In this document: positions 9,706 through 18,536 of the stretch, piece by piece
Layout: every line of letters starts with the position of its first letter
Numbering within the stretch: position 1 is the stretch's first letter
Assembly (NCBI GenBank): GCA_036652035.1
Contig: JAVVWR010000021.1
Location: 1 to 41,562 of the forward strand
Length of the DNA: 41,562 bases
DNA from: JAEZVV01 sp036652035
GTDB lineage: Bacteria; Pseudomonadota; Gammaproteobacteria; Burkholderiales; Burkholderiaceae_F
Direction: 5' to 3'
Position numbers and translations under genes: made by a program
Notes under the pieces: generated by a model
Database searches by the model: none
The model's input: only the letters and a program-made list of their open reading frames with translations
Told to the model about the DNA's origin: nothing

Positions 9706-10695
9706 TTACGGCTTGGCCACCGGTGCCGCAGCCGGCGCGGCCGGCTGATGACTCAGCGACCACACATAAGCCGCCACGAGATGGATCTCGGGTCCGCTCA
9801 GGATCTGCTTGAACGAAGGCATCACGTTGGTGCGGCCGCCATTGATAGTTTCGGTGACCGTGGCCAGGCTGCCACCGTAGAGCCAGGTCTTGTCGGTCAG
9901 ATTGACCGCGCCCAGAGCCTGGTTGCCCTTGCCGTCAATGCCGTGGCAGGCGGCGCAGACCGTGTCGAACTTTTCCTTGCCCTTGACCGCCTTGGCCGAG
10001 TTATGCGCCGATCCCGACAGCGACAAGACGTAGTTGGCGACATCTTCGACCGCGACCTTGCCACCCAGGGCCGCGCCCATCGGTGGCATCACGCCGATGC
10101 GGCCACCGGTGATGGTGGTGACGAGGGTTTCGGGCGCGCCGCCATACATCCAGTCGCCGTCGCTGAGGTTGGGAAAGCCGCGCGAACCGCGCGCGTCCGA
10201 ACCGTGGCACTGGGCGCAGTTGTTGAGGAAGATGCGCTGACCGATCACGATCGCCTTCGGGTTGCCGGCGAGCTGCTCGATCGGCTCCTTGGCAAACGCT
10301 TCGAACATCGGGCCGTACTTTTCCTGCGCCAGCTTGACTTCGCCGTCGTACTGACCGGTCGAACTCCACTTGAACATGCCCTTCCACTCGGTGCCAAGCC
10401 CCGGGTAAAGAGCGAGATAGAGCAGCGAGAAAACGACCGTGATGTAGAACATCACGATCCACCACCGCGGCATCGGATTGTTGAACTCCTGCAGGTCGCC
10501 ATCCCACACGTGGCCGGTGGTGGCGGGGTCGCCCGCGGCCGGTCCCGGCGTGCCTTCGGTGCGCGCGAGAATCTTGCGACGGCTCTGCATCCACAAGAAG
10601 ATGCCGCAACCGACGACGGAAACGAGCGCAATGATGGCGACGTAATAGTCCCAGAAAACGCTGAAAAAACTGCTGGCTTGAAGGTCTCCGCTCAT
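9706..10695 (-). CDS. ccoP: Cytochrome c oxidase cbb3-type subunit III (diheme CcoP)
   Basis: Diheme membrane-anchored cytochrome c that delivers electrons to the CcoN active site. The 329-residue product has two N-terminal helices (about 18-36 and 78-97) and two heme c sites: CAQCH at 160-164 and CAACH at 247-251, with Met ligands in GVMPPMG (about 201-207) and NVMPSF. The long N-terminal linker with FNNPMPRWW (71-79) is a CcoP hallmark. It starts 10 nt after ccoQ in the same operon. The ATG at 10695 was chosen because CcoP begins just before its first helix; the frame is open further upstream but overlaps ccoQ. Confidence 0.97.
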   Translation of the reverse strand: MSGDLQASSFFSVFWDYYVAIIALVSVVGCGIFLWMQSRRKILARTEGTPGPAAGDPATTGHVWDGDLQEFNNPMPRWWIVMFYITVVFSLLYLALYPGLGTEWKGMFKWSSTGQYDGEVKLAQEKYGPMFEAFAKEPIEQLAGNPKAIVIGQRIFLNNCAQCHGSDARGSRGFPNLSDGDWMYGGAPETLVTTITGGRIGVMPPMGAALGGKVAVEDVANYVLSLSGSAHNSAKAVKGKEKFDTVCAACHGIDGKGNQALGAVNLTDKTWLYGGSLATVTETINGGRTNVMPSFKQILSGPEIHLVAAYVWSLSHQPAAPAAAPVAKP

Positions 10696-10705
10696 GTCCT
10701 GTCTC

Positions 10706-10864
10706 TCATTCGCGGTGGTCGTCGGCGAACGGCAGCATCTGTGCCTGCTCGAACTCTTGCTTGGCGGGGCGGCTCCAGGCCCAGGCGCAGATCCCGACAA
10801 AGGTCAGAAAGCTCGCCACGGTGATGAGCGAACGCAGGTCGTTGATATCCACGGTCGTCTCCAT
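10706..10864 (-). CDS. ccoQ: Cytochrome c oxidase cbb3-type subunit IV (CcoQ)
   Basis: A 52-residue single-helix protein (helix about 11-30, W-A-W-S-R end) with an acidic C-terminal tail, the standard CcoQ form. It stabilises the cbb3 complex. Its ATG overlaps the ccoO TAA stop by one base (TAATG), indicating translational coupling, and ccoP follows 10 nt later. It is recognised from its position and size more than from motifs, since CcoQ sequences diverge widely. Confidence 0.9.
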   Translation of the reverse strand: METTVDINDLRSLITVASFLTFVGICAWAWSRPAKQEFEQAQMLPFADDHRE

Positions 10865-11481
10865 TACTGAACGAAGCTGCGCAGTTCGATGCCCAGGCCT
10901 TGCAGGTAGGCCACCACCGCATCCAGCTCGGTCTTGCCCTTGATGGCTTCGGGCGCCGCCGCGATCTGCTCGTCGGTATAAGGCACGCCGACCGCACGCA
11001 AAGCCTTCATGCGCGCCTGCACGTCCCACTTCTCGATCGAGTTCTTGGCCAGCCACGGGTAGGCCGGCATGTTCGACTCCGGCACCACGTCACGCGGATT
11101 GTTCAAGTGGACGATGTGCCACTGGTCCGAATAACGGCCGCCAACGCGCGCCAGATCCGGGCCGGTGCGCTTGCTGCCCCACTGGAACGGATGGTCGTAG
11201 ACCGACTCGCCCGCCACCGAGTAGTGGCCATAGCGCAGGGTCTCGGCGCGGAACGGCCGGATCATCTGCGAGTGGCAGTTGTAGCAACCCTCGCGGATGA
11301 AAACGTCACGCCCCATCAGGCGCAGCGGCTCGTAGGGCTTGATGCCGGCGACCGGCTGCGTGGTCTGGCGCTGGAAGTACAGCGGCACGATCTCGACCAG
11401 ACCGCCGACGGCCACCGTCAGGATGGTCAGGACGATCAACAGACCGATGTTCTTCTCGATGATTTCGTGTGAGAACTTCAT
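10864..11481 (-). CDS. ccoO: Cytochrome c oxidase cbb3-type subunit II (monoheme CcoO)
   Basis: Membrane-anchored monoheme cytochrome c of cbb3 oxidase, 205 residues, the usual length. One N-terminal helix (about 11-33) is followed by the periplasmic domain with a single heme site C66-x2-C69-H70 inside the conserved R-E-G-C-Y-N-C-H-S-Q-M-I-R-P segment. The ATG at 11479-11481 gives the normal MKFSHEIIEKN start. It lies 22 nt downstream of ccoN and overlaps ccoQ by one base. No anomalies were seen. Confidence 0.97.
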   Translation of the reverse strand: MKFSHEIIEKNIGLLIVLTILTVAVGGLVEIVPLYFQRQTTQPVAGIKPYEPLRLMGRDVFIREGCYNCHSQMIRPFRAETLRYGHYSVAGESVYDHPFQWGSKRTGPDLARVGGRYSDQWHIVHLNNPRDVVPESNMPAYPWLAKNSIEKWDVQARMKALRAVGVPYTDEQIAAAPEAIKGKTELDAVVAYLQGLGIELRSFVQ

Positions 11482-11503
11482 GGTTTTTCTTCTCCGTCGC
11501 GAC

Positions 11504-13000
11504 TCAGGCGTGCGCCGCGGCCGCCGGAACGGCAACCGTGGTGGGCGAGCCGGCGCGGATCGTCTTGTAGAAGTTGTAGGCCATCATGAACATGCCCGAC
11601 AGATACAGCAGGCCACCCAACAGACGGATCACGTAGAACGGATAAGTCGCCTTGACGGTCTCGATAAAGGGGTAGGTGAGCGTGCCGTCGTCATTGACCG
11701 CGCGCCACATCAGGCCTTGCATCACACCGGCGATCCACATCGCGGCGATGTAGAGAACGATGCCGATGGTTGCCACCCAGAAGTGGGTCGTCACCAGCTT
11801 CATCGAATACATCTCGGTGCGGCCATAGAGACGCGGCAGCAGGTAGTAGAGCGAGCCGATGGTGATGAAGCCGACCCAGCCCAGCGCACCCGAGTGAACG
11901 TGACCGATGGTCCAGTCGGTGTAGTGCGACAGCGCGTTGACGGTCTTGATGGCCATCATCGGGCCTTCGAAGGTCGACATGCCGTAGAACGACAGCGAGA
12001 CGATCAGGAACTTGAGGATCGGATCGGTGCGCAGCTTGTACCAGGCCCCGCTCAAAGTCATGATGCCGTTGATCATGCCGCCCCAGGAGGGCGCGAGCAG
12101 GATCAGCGAGAAGATCATGCCGAGCGACTGGGTCCAGTCCGGCAACGCGGTGTAGTGCAGATGGTGCGGGCCGGCCCACATGTAGGTGAACACCAGCGCC
12201 CAGAAGTGGACCACCGACAGCCGATACGAATACACCGGGCGGCCTGCGGCCTTGGGCACGAAGTAATACATCATGCCCAGGAAGCCCGCGGTCAGGAAAA
12301 ATCCCACCGCGTTATGGCCGTACCACCACTGCACCATCGCGTCCTGCGCGCCAGCGTAGGCGGAGTACGACTTCCACTCGGTCCACGAGCCGCCAAAGAA
12401 GGCGGTCGGCATTTCCATGCTGTTGACGATGTGCAGAATCGCCACCGTCAGGATGAAGCCGCCAAAGAACCAGTTGGCCACATAGATGTGCTTGCCCTGG
12501 CGTTTGACGATCGTGCCGAAGAACACCACCGCGTAGGCCACCCAGACCAGCGTGATCAGGATGTCGATCGGCCACTCGAGTTCGGCGTATTCCTTGCCGC
12601 TCGTAAGACCCAGCGGCAGGGTGATGGCGGCGAGCACGATCACCAATTGCCAGCCCCAGAAGGTGAACGCCGCCAGTCCGTCGGAGAACAGCCGGGCCTG
12701 GCAGGTGCGTTGCACGACGTAGTAGCTGGTCGCAAAGAGCGCCGAGCCACCAAAGGCGAAAATAACCGCGTTGGTATGCAGCGGGCGCAGGCGGCCAAAG
12801 CTCAGCCACGACACGCCCAGGTTCAGCTCAGGCCAGGCGAGCTGGGCAGCGATCCACACGCCGACCAGCATCCCGACGATGCCCCACACCACGGTCATCA
12901 CCGCAAACTGGCGGACGACCTTGTAGTTATATGTCGCGCTTGCGGCCGCGTGATTGACGACCTCCGGGCTGATACCGCCCGCCGCGATGGCTTGACTCAT
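11504..13000 (-). CDS. ccoN: Cytochrome c oxidase cbb3-type subunit I (CcoN)
   Basis: Catalytic heme-copper subunit of the high-affinity oxidase; reduces oxygen to water and pumps protons in the inner membrane. The 498-residue product carries the expected landmarks: a low-spin heme His in R-P-L-H-T-N, the copper-ligand region Y-G-H-N-A-V-G-F and the His pair in A-G-P-H-H-L-H-Y-T, and the heme ligands in G-H-V-H-S-G-A-L-G. About twelve membrane helices can be traced. The first gene of ccoNOQP, it starts at 13000 after a GGGGG-rich ribosome binding region. An FNR box with correctly spaced -10 lies about 115 nt upstream of the start codon. Confidence 0.97.
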   Translation of the reverse strand: MSQAIAAGGISPEVVNHAAASATYNYKVVRQFAVMTVVWGIVGMLVGVWIAAQLAWPELNLGVSWLSFGRLRPLHTNAVIFAFGGSALFATSYYVVQRTCQARLFSDGLAAFTFWGWQLVIVLAAITLPLGLTSGKEYAELEWPIDILITLVWVAYAVVFFGTIVKRQGKHIYVANWFFGGFILTVAILHIVNSMEMPTAFFGGSWTEWKSYSAYAGAQDAMVQWWYGHNAVGFFLTAGFLGMMYYFVPKAAGRPVYSYRLSVVHFWALVFTYMWAGPHHLHYTALPDWTQSLGMIFSLILLAPSWGGMINGIMTLSGAWYKLRTDPILKFLIVSLSFYGMSTFEGPMMAIKTVNALSHYTDWTIGHVHSGALGWVGFITIGSLYYLLPRLYGRTEMYSMKLVTTHFWVATIGIVLYIAAMWIAGVMQGLMWRAVNDDGTLTYPFIETVKATYPFYVIRLLGGLLYLSGMFMMAYNFYKTIRAGSPTTVAVPAAAAHA

Positions 13001-13086
13001 TGAACCCCCGTCATGCAAATAATCCCTGGATCGTTGTGATGCCTGCGGCGCACCTGCGGCGCCGTGTCGAAACTTGGCTCCGGCCA

Positions 13087-13127
13087 ACTCTAGGGTTGAC
13101 ACCCGTCCGGCGGTTGACGCAAATCAA
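13087..13127 (-). promoter_or_regulatory. FNR/Anr-dependent promoter of ccoN
   Basis: TTGACGCAAATCAA at 13114-13127 matches TTGAT-N4-ATCAA at 9 of 10 positions. A -10 candidate TAGAGT lies on the minus strand at 13092-13087, exactly 21 nt away, giving a predicted start near 13080 and a leader of about 80 nt. This is the same geometry as the hemN and ccoI sites. Confidence 0.75.
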
Positions 13128-13219
13128 CCCCGCGGACGCCCCTGGCCCGAGCTGAAAATTTATGTTGTCTTGGTGACAGACCGACTTCCTCTCTGTCGCG
13201 GCAGCGTCGAACAGGGCCG

Positions 13220-13372
13220 CTAGCGTCGAGGCTCCTCTTCGTCCTCGAGCACGCGCGCGCCTTCCTGGTCGATGTCTTCGAATTGCCCGCTCATGACAGT
13301 CCAAACCAGCACGGCACCGATGCCGAGCACGATCAGAAGCGACAGCGGGATCAGAAGGTAGAGCGAGTCCAT
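13220..13372 (-). CDS. ccoS: CcoS, small cbb3 oxidase assembly protein
   Basis: A 50-residue protein with one membrane helix (about 5-27), then the conserved W-x-V-x-S-G-Q-F-E-D-I-D-Q-E-G segment that defines CcoS, and an acidic tail. CcoS is required for cofactor (heme/copper) insertion into CcoN. It starts 13 nt after the ccoI stop, so the two form an operon read towards ccoN; 219 nt and the ccoN promoter separate it from ccoN. Confidence 0.93.
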   Translation of the reverse strand: MDSLYLLIPLSLLIVLGIGAVLVWTVMSGQFEDIDQEGARVLEDEEEPRR

Positions 13373-13385
13373 CGGTACAACGCGG

Positions 13386-15806
13386 CTATCGAGCCGGAAC
13401 ACGACGCGCACGCAGCGCGTTGACCACCACCAGCAGCGAACTGGCGGCCATGCCAACCGCCGCAAACGCGGGTGAAACATAGCCAAAAGCCGCTGCCGGA
13501 ACGATGCCGACGTTGTAGACGAAGGCCCAGCCGAGATTCTGCCGCACGATGCGCATCGCCCGGGCACTCAGAGTAAACGAGTAGACAACTTCCTCCAATC
13601 GCGAGCTCATCACCAACAGATCGGCACGCGCCTGCGCCAAAGTCGATCCCTGCGCCAACGCGATCGAAACATCGGCCTGAGCGATCACCGGAGCGTCGTT
13701 CATGCCATCGCCCAGCATCGCCACGCAGCGGCCCGCGATCTGCTCCTGCTGCACCAGGCTGCGTTTGGATTCCGGGGTCTGATGCGCGTAAACGCGCTCG
13801 ATCCCGAGCGTCGCGCCCACCGCCTGCGCCGGCTCGCGGCGGTCACCCGAGATCAACATCAGGCCGACCCCACGCACACTCATTGCCGCCGCCAGCGCGT
13901 GCGCACCCGTACGAAGGGCCTCACCGAAGATGAAGACCGCCTGCGCGCCGCCATCGTCGGCCAGCACGATGTAGCTGGCGGCCGCATGACCGGCGTTGGC
14001 CACGTGCTGCGCCACCCGGGCCCGCTCCGCGGGCTGATCGGCCAGCACGAACTCCAGCTTGCCCAGACGCCAGTGATGGCCGTCGATCTTCCCTTCAACG
14101 CCGGCGGAAGCGACCACCTTGCCTTCGGCCACGCCCGGCAGGCTCAGGCCACTCTCACGCACCGCCACGGCGATCGCTCGGGCAAAAGGATGCACGGAAA
14201 GCGACTCGAGGGCGGCGGCCACCGCAAGCGAACGCGTCTCGTCGTCTCCGCGCAAGAGCAGCTGCCGCAGCAGGACCGGCTCGCCGGTTGTGATGGTTCC
14301 GGTCTTGTCACAGGCCAGGGTATCGACCCGGGCCAAGGTCTCGATCGCCGCCACCCGGGTCAGCAGCACGCCACGCGCGGCCAGCGCCGACTGCGCGGCC
14401 GCCAAGGCCGCCGGCGCTGCGAGCGAGAGTGCGCAGGGGCAGGTCGCCACCAGCACCGCGATCGCGTTGGGCAAGGCCTGCGAGGGATCGACCAGCCACC
14501 AGCCAATCACCGTCGCCAGCGTGATCAGAATCACGACCCACAGAAAGCCGCCCGCGACCCGGTTGGCCAGCTCGACAATCCGCGGCCGCTCGCGCCCGGC
14601 TTCGTCAACCAGGCGGCGCAGCGCCGCCAGCGCGGTCGCATCGCCGATGCGAGTGACTTCGACCACCAGCGGTTGGTCAAGGTTGATCGAACCGGCGAGC
14701 ACGCCATCGCCCACACGCCGGTCGATCGGCGTCGATTCCCCCGTGAGCCAGGCCTGCGACAGGCTGCTCTGGCCATCGACCACCAGTCCGTCGGCCGGAA
14801 CCGTTTCGCCTGGCGGCACCAAGACCCGCTCGCCCACGACCAGCTCATCGGCCACCACCGGCTGGGTCGCGAGCGACGAGGGAAACGCGAGCAGGCGTTG
14901 CGCCACCACGGTCTGCTGGCGGCGCAAGGCTTCGACTTCCGCGTGCGCCGCCACCAGGCCCTTGGCCTGCAGCCAGCGCGAACCCAGCACCAGGGCGACA
15001 AACATCGTCACCGAATCGAAATAGACATGACCGTCAGCATGGAACGTGCCCCAGACGCTGGCGACAAACGCCGCGCCAATGCCGAACACCACCGGCACGT
15101 CCATCCCGATCAGGCCCATCCGCACCTGACTGACGGCGGCTCGAACCAGGGGCTGGGCACAGAAGAGCATCGCCGGCACCGTCAGCACCAGCTGAGCGAT
15201 CCGCAGCAACTGCTCGACATCGGGCGAGATCTCGCCCGGCGCCGCCATGTAGGCGGGCACGGCCAGCATCATCACCTGCATCATCACCAGCCACGCCACC
15301 AGCACCCGCAGCAGATCGAGGCGCCGGGCGCGGCGCTCGGCCGTGGCGCTGCCATCGGTGCGGTAGCCGGCGGCGCGGATCTGCGATTCGAGCGCGGCGC
15401 GGCTGACCCGCTGCGGGTCGTAGGCGACGTAAGCGCGCTGCCCGCCGAAATCGACGTGCACCTGCGCCACACCCGCCATTCGCCGCAGACGATGCTCGAT
15501 CAGCAGACCGCAGGCGGCGCACACCATGCCATGCACTTCGATCAGCTCGCGCGCGCCGGCCTGGGCGGGCGCTTCCTCGGGCTCGGCGTGGTCAGGCTCG
15601 CGGCCGGCGCTCTGGGCGAGGTAGAGCTGTTCGGCGATAAACGCGCAACCGTGGCAGCAGAACGATCGCATCACAGGACCGATCGGGCGGCGCACCAGCT
15701 TCAGGCCGGCCAACGGATCACCGCAATGGACGCAGACGCCCGCGTCATCGGTGGCGTCGCCGGGCGCGGCAGCCACCTTGGCCTTGCGAGCGGTGGGAGT
15801 TGTCAT
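13386..15806 (-). CDS. ccoI: Copper-translocating P-type ATPase for cbb3 assembly (CcoI/FixI)
   Basis: An 806-residue P1B-type ATPase that exports copper for insertion into CcoN. Domains in order: an N-terminal Cys-rich domain with CVHC (25-28) and FCCHGC (49-54), a heavy-metal-associated domain with GMVCAAC (93-99), membrane helices, the TGES actuator motif, the CPC transport motif in a membrane helix (C-P-C-A-L-S), the phosphorylation site D-K-T-G-T, and the hinge G-D-G-M-N-D. The extra N-terminal Cys-rich domain plus a single HMA domain is the CcoI/FixI layout. It starts an operon with ccoS. An FNR box with matching -10 lies upstream, giving a leader of about 100 nt. Confidence 0.95.
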   Translation of the reverse strand: MTTPTARKAKVAAAPGDATDDAGVCVHCGDPLAGLKLVRRPIGPVMRSFCCHGCAFIAEQLYLAQSAGREPDHAEPEEAPAQAGARELIEVHGMVCAACGLLIEHRLRRMAGVAQVHVDFGGQRAYVAYDPQRVSRAALESQIRAAGYRTDGSATAERRARRLDLLRVLVAWLVMMQVMMLAVPAYMAAPGEISPDVEQLLRIAQLVLTVPAMLFCAQPLVRAAVSQVRMGLIGMDVPVVFGIGAAFVASVWGTFHADGHVYFDSVTMFVALVLGSRWLQAKGLVAAHAEVEALRRQQTVVAQRLLAFPSSLATQPVVADELVVGERVLVPPGETVPADGLVVDGQSSLSQAWLTGESTPIDRRVGDGVLAGSINLDQPLVVEVTRIGDATALAALRRLVDEAGRERPRIVELANRVAGGFLWVVILITLATVIGWWLVDPSQALPNAIAVLVATCPCALSLAAPAALAAAQSALAARGVLLTRVAAIETLARVDTLACDKTGTITTGEPVLLRQLLLRGDDETRSLAVAAALESLSVHPFARAIAVAVRESGLSLPGVAEGKVVASAGVEGKIDGHHWRLGKLEFVLADQPAERARVAQHVANAGHAAASYIVLADDGGAQAVFIFGEALRTGAHALAAAMSVRGVGLMLISGDRREPAQAVGATLGIERVYAHQTPESKRSLVQQEQIAGRCVAMLGDGMNDAPVIAQADVSIALAQGSTLAQARADLLVMSSRLEEVVYSFTLSARAMRIVRQNLGWAFVYNVGIVPAAAFGYVSPAFAAVGMAASSLLVVVNALRARRVPAR

Positions 15807-15912
15807 GCAGGGGACCTACAAAAAAGAATGCGGCGAACGCAAAACGCATCGGGAATTTGCACTCTCGATACGCCCCTCCCTTGCGTTGCCGCCTAAAGCT
15901 TAATTGCCGCGA

Positions 15913-15953
15913 ACTATAAGGGTGAACCCTGATTGATGCTTGATGCCGATCAA
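15913..15953 (-). promoter_or_regulatory. FNR/Anr-dependent promoter of ccoI-ccoS
   Basis: TTGATGCCGATCAA at 15940-15953 is a perfect match to TTGAT-N4-ATCAA. The -10 candidate TATAGT lies on the minus strand at 15918-15913, exactly 21 nt from the box. The predicted start is near 15906. It lies between the end of the phosphodiesterase gene and ccoI. Confidence 0.85.
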
Positions 15954-15975
15954 ACCGTTCACCGCGGCCCGCGAA

Positions 15976-16761
15976 TCAGGCGAAGTTCGGCCCGATCCCA
16001 TCGATCCGGTCGGTACAGAAGGCGTCCACACCCCAGCTCAGGATCTCGCGGGCGCGGTCCGGCTCATTGACCGTGTAGCAAAAGAGCCAGTAGCCGGCGT
16101 CCTTGACCGCGCGAGCCAGCTCGGGGGTGAGGTGCTTGTGGTTGGTGTGAAGCGACACCGCCCCCACGCTCTCGAGCTCGTCACGCCAGTGAGCCGGCAC
16201 CTGGTCGATCAGAAAGCCACGCGGAATATCCGGCGCGGCGGCACGAGCCGCCAGCAGCGCCGATTTTTTAAAGGAAGAAAACAGCGGCGCGCGCGGATCA
16301 ATATTGGCCGCGGCGTCACCGCCCGCACGTATCACGTCGGCGTAGAGGCGGGCGGTCTCGCGCGCGACGATCTCGCCGGTGCGCTCCTCGAAGCCGGCGG
16401 CCGGCTTGATCTCGATGTTGGGCCACACGCCATGCTGGCGGCAGTACTCGATGGCCAAGGCAAAGCTCGGCACCCGTTCGCCCGCGAACGGGCTCGAATG
16501 CCAGCCGCCCGCATCGCGTGCGGTGATCTCGGCATGCGTCATCGCGGCGATGCGGCCCGCGCCCGCCACCGTGCGGCCGAGAGTCTCGTCGTGCATCAGG
16601 ATCGGCACCTCGTCGGCCGGCAGCATCGCGTCGAACTCGATCGCGCGAAAGCCGAACTCGGTGCCGACGCGGATGCCGGCGATGGTGTTCTCGGGGGCCA
16701 GGGTGCCACCGCCGCGATGAGCGAGAACGCGGGCCCAGGGCCAGGACAGGGAATGACTCAT
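15976..16761 (-). CDS. ugpQ: Glycerophosphodiester phosphodiesterase, cytosolic type
   Basis: Hydrolyses glycerophosphodiesters to glycerol-3-phosphate and an alcohol. The 261-residue protein has the GDPD family landmarks: H-R-G-G near residue 15 followed by P-E-N-T, E-F-D (metal binding), L-M-H-D-x-T-L-G-R-T, and E-I-K-P. No signal peptide is seen, which fits cytosolic UgpQ rather than periplasmic GlpQ. The start at 16761 has an AAAGGAAA ribosome binding site and overlaps the upstream DUF4442 gene by four bases (ATGA), so the two are co-translated. Confidence 0.93.
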   Translation of the reverse strand: MSHSLSWPWARVLAHRGGGTLAPENTIAGIRVGTEFGFRAIEFDAMLPADEVPILMHDETLGRTVAGAGRIAAMTHAEITARDAGGWHSSPFAGERVPSFALAIEYCRQHGVWPNIEIKPAAGFEERTGEIVARETARLYADVIRAGGDAAANIDPRAPLFSSFKKSALLAARAAAPDIPRGFLIDQVPAHWRDELESVGAVSLHTNHKHLTPELARAVKDAGYWLFCYTVNEPDRAREILSWGVDAFCTDRIDGIGPNFA

Positions 16762-17228
16762 GAGGTTTCCTTTCTTTGCTTCTTGCGCACGTAAACGATC
16801 TTCTCGATCCGGGCGACCACCAGACCTTGCGGGTCGCAGACCTCGGCATTGAACACGTGAAGATGCTTGTCGCCGGTCGCGGTGGCGACGCGAATCTGAT
16901 CCAGATCGTGAGGGGAGAGAATGAAGCGCGCCCGCACGGTGCCGCGGCCCGGTGCCACGTAATCGATCGAGGCCGCCTTGTCCCACACCCGATAGTCATT
17001 CGGGAGATTGCGCATCACCATCAGCATGAAAAACGGGTCGGTCATGGCGTAGAGCGAACCGCCGAAATGCGCGCCGACGTAATTGCGGTTGCGCCAGGAC
17101 AGCGGCAGCTCGACCCGGACCTCACGGAAATCCGGTGCGATGTAACGAACCTTGATGCCCGCGCCCAGAAACGGCGGCCACAGATTCATGGCGAACTTGA
17201 GCAGAGCGGGCGAAGGGTTGCGGGCCAT
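16758..17228 (-). CDS. DUF4442 hotdog-fold protein, possible thioesterase
   Basis: A 156-residue protein of the DUF4442/PaaI-like hotdog group. Recognisable features are the R-N-R-N-Y-V-G-A-H-F-G-G-S-L-Y segment, corresponding to the hotdog helix with its G-G-x-L turn, and the K-A-A-S-I-D-Y strand. Relatives act on acyl-CoA or acyl-ACP thioesters, but no substrate is known for DUF4442. It shares an operon with the glycerophosphodiesterase (4-nt overlap), which would suit lipid turnover (inference). A TAAAAT hexamer lies only 6 nt before the ATG and no ribosome binding site is visible, so a leaderless message is possible. Divergent from the CoA-transferase gene. Confidence 0.85.
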   Translation of the reverse strand: MARNPSPALLKFAMNLWPPFLGAGIKVRYIAPDFREVRVELPLSWRNRNYVGAHFGGSLYAMTDPFFMLMVMRNLPNDYRVWDKAASIDYVAPGRGTVRARFILSPHDLDQIRVATATGDKHLHVFNAEVCDPQGLVVARIEKIVYVRKKQRKETS

Positions 17229-17312
17229 TCCAACATTTTAGGGGGAGCGCCAAGGCCTCGCGGCCGAACGACTAAGCTTCGCCTCCATTGCCCTCCACTG
17301 CCGTGCTTGCCG

Positions 17313-18536
17313 ATGTCTGCCCTGAAAGGCCTCCGCGTTCTCGACCTCACCCGTGTCCTGGCCGGCCCTTGGTCGACCCAGTTGCTGTCCGACCTCGGCG
17401 CCGACGTCATCAAGATCGAGCGTCCCGGCGCCGGTGACGACACCCGCCGCTGGGGTCCGCCCTACCTCAAGGACAGCGAGGGCCAAGCCACCGAGGAAGC
17501 GGCCTACTACCTCGCCGCCAACCGTGGCAAGCGCTCGGTCGCGCTCGATTTTTCCCGCCCCGAAGGCCAGGCCATCCTCCGCACCCTCGCCGCCCAGTCC
17601 GACATCCTGGTCGAGAACTACAAGGCCGGTCAGCTCGCCAAGTACGGTCTCGACTACGCCGCGCTTGCCGCGATCAACCCGCGGCTGATCTACTGCTCGA
17701 TCACCGGCTTTGGCCAGACCGGCCCGTATTCGCACCGCGCCGGCTACGACTACATCGTCCAGGGCATGAGCGGAATGATGTCGATCACCGGCGAGCGCGA
17801 CGGCCTGCCCGGCGCCGGGCCGCAGAAAGCGGGCGTGGCGGTCTCCGACCTTTTCACCGGCTTGTATTCCACGGTGGCGATCCTCGCCGCGGTCGAGCAG
17901 CGCCACACCAGCGGCCGCGGCCAGGCCATCGACATGGCCTTGTTCGACACCATGGTCGCCGCGCTCGCCAACATGACCACCAACACCTTGATCGGCGGCA
18001 TCACGCCGGTGCGCGCCGGCAACGCCCACGCCAACGTGGTGCCGTACCAGGTGTTCGACGCCGCCGACCGCCAGATCATCGTCGCCGTCGGCAACACCGC
18101 CCAGTTCGCTCGCCTGTGCGAGCTGGGCGAGCGCCCGGATCTGGCCACCGACCCGCGTTACGCGAGCAACTCCGGCCGCGTGCGCCTGCGCGACGAACTG
18201 GTGCCGCAGCTCACCGCGATGATCCGCCAGCGCCCCGCCGCTTTCTGGCTCGACGAGCTCGAAGCCGCCGGCGTTCCGGCCGGCCCGATCAACACCGTCA
18301 CGCAGGCGCTGGCCGACCCGCAGATCGCCGCTCGCGGCCTGCGCATCGACCTGCCGCACCCGCTCGCCGGCAGCGTGCCGCTGGTGGGCATGCCGATCCG
18401 CATGAGCGACTCGCCGCCCGCCTACGACCGCGCCCCGCCGCTCTTGGGCCAGCACACCGACGAGATCCTGCGCGAGCGCGCCGGCCTCAGCGCCGAACAG
18501 ATCGCCGCACTGCGCGCCGCCGGAGTGATCGCATGA
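17313..18536 (+). CDS. CaiB/BaiF-family (type III) CoA-transferase
   Basis: Moves CoA between organic acids. The 407-residue length and sequence fit the type III family: start G-L-R-V-L-D-L-T-R-V-L-A-G-P, then D-V-I-K-I-E-R-P-G, N-R-G-K-R-S-V-A-L-D, and the catalytic Asp at about 179 in S-D-L-F-T-G. The specific acid pair cannot be told from sequence; neighbours give no pathway. The start at 17313 matches the family N-terminus. The frame is open upstream but that part overlaps the DUF4442 gene on the other strand. It overlaps acyP by four bases (ATGA). Confidence 0.93.
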   Translation: MSALKGLRVLDLTRVLAGPWSTQLLSDLGADVIKIERPGAGDDTRRWGPPYLKDSEGQATEEAAYYLAANRGKRSVALDFSRPEGQAILRTLAAQSDILVENYKAGQLAKYGLDYAALAAINPRLIYCSITGFGQTGPYSHRAGYDYIVQGMSGMMSITGERDGLPGAGPQKAGVAVSDLFTGLYSTVAILAAVEQRHTSGRGQAIDMALFDTMVAALANMTTNTLIGGITPVRAGNAHANVVPYQVFDAADRQIIVAVGNTAQFARLCELGERPDLATDPRYASNSGRVRLRDELVPQLTAMIRQRPAAFWLDELEAAGVPAGPINTVTQALADPQIAARGLRIDLPHPLAGSVPLVGMPIRMSDSPPAYDRAPPLLGQHTDEILRERAGLSAEQIAALRAAGVIA

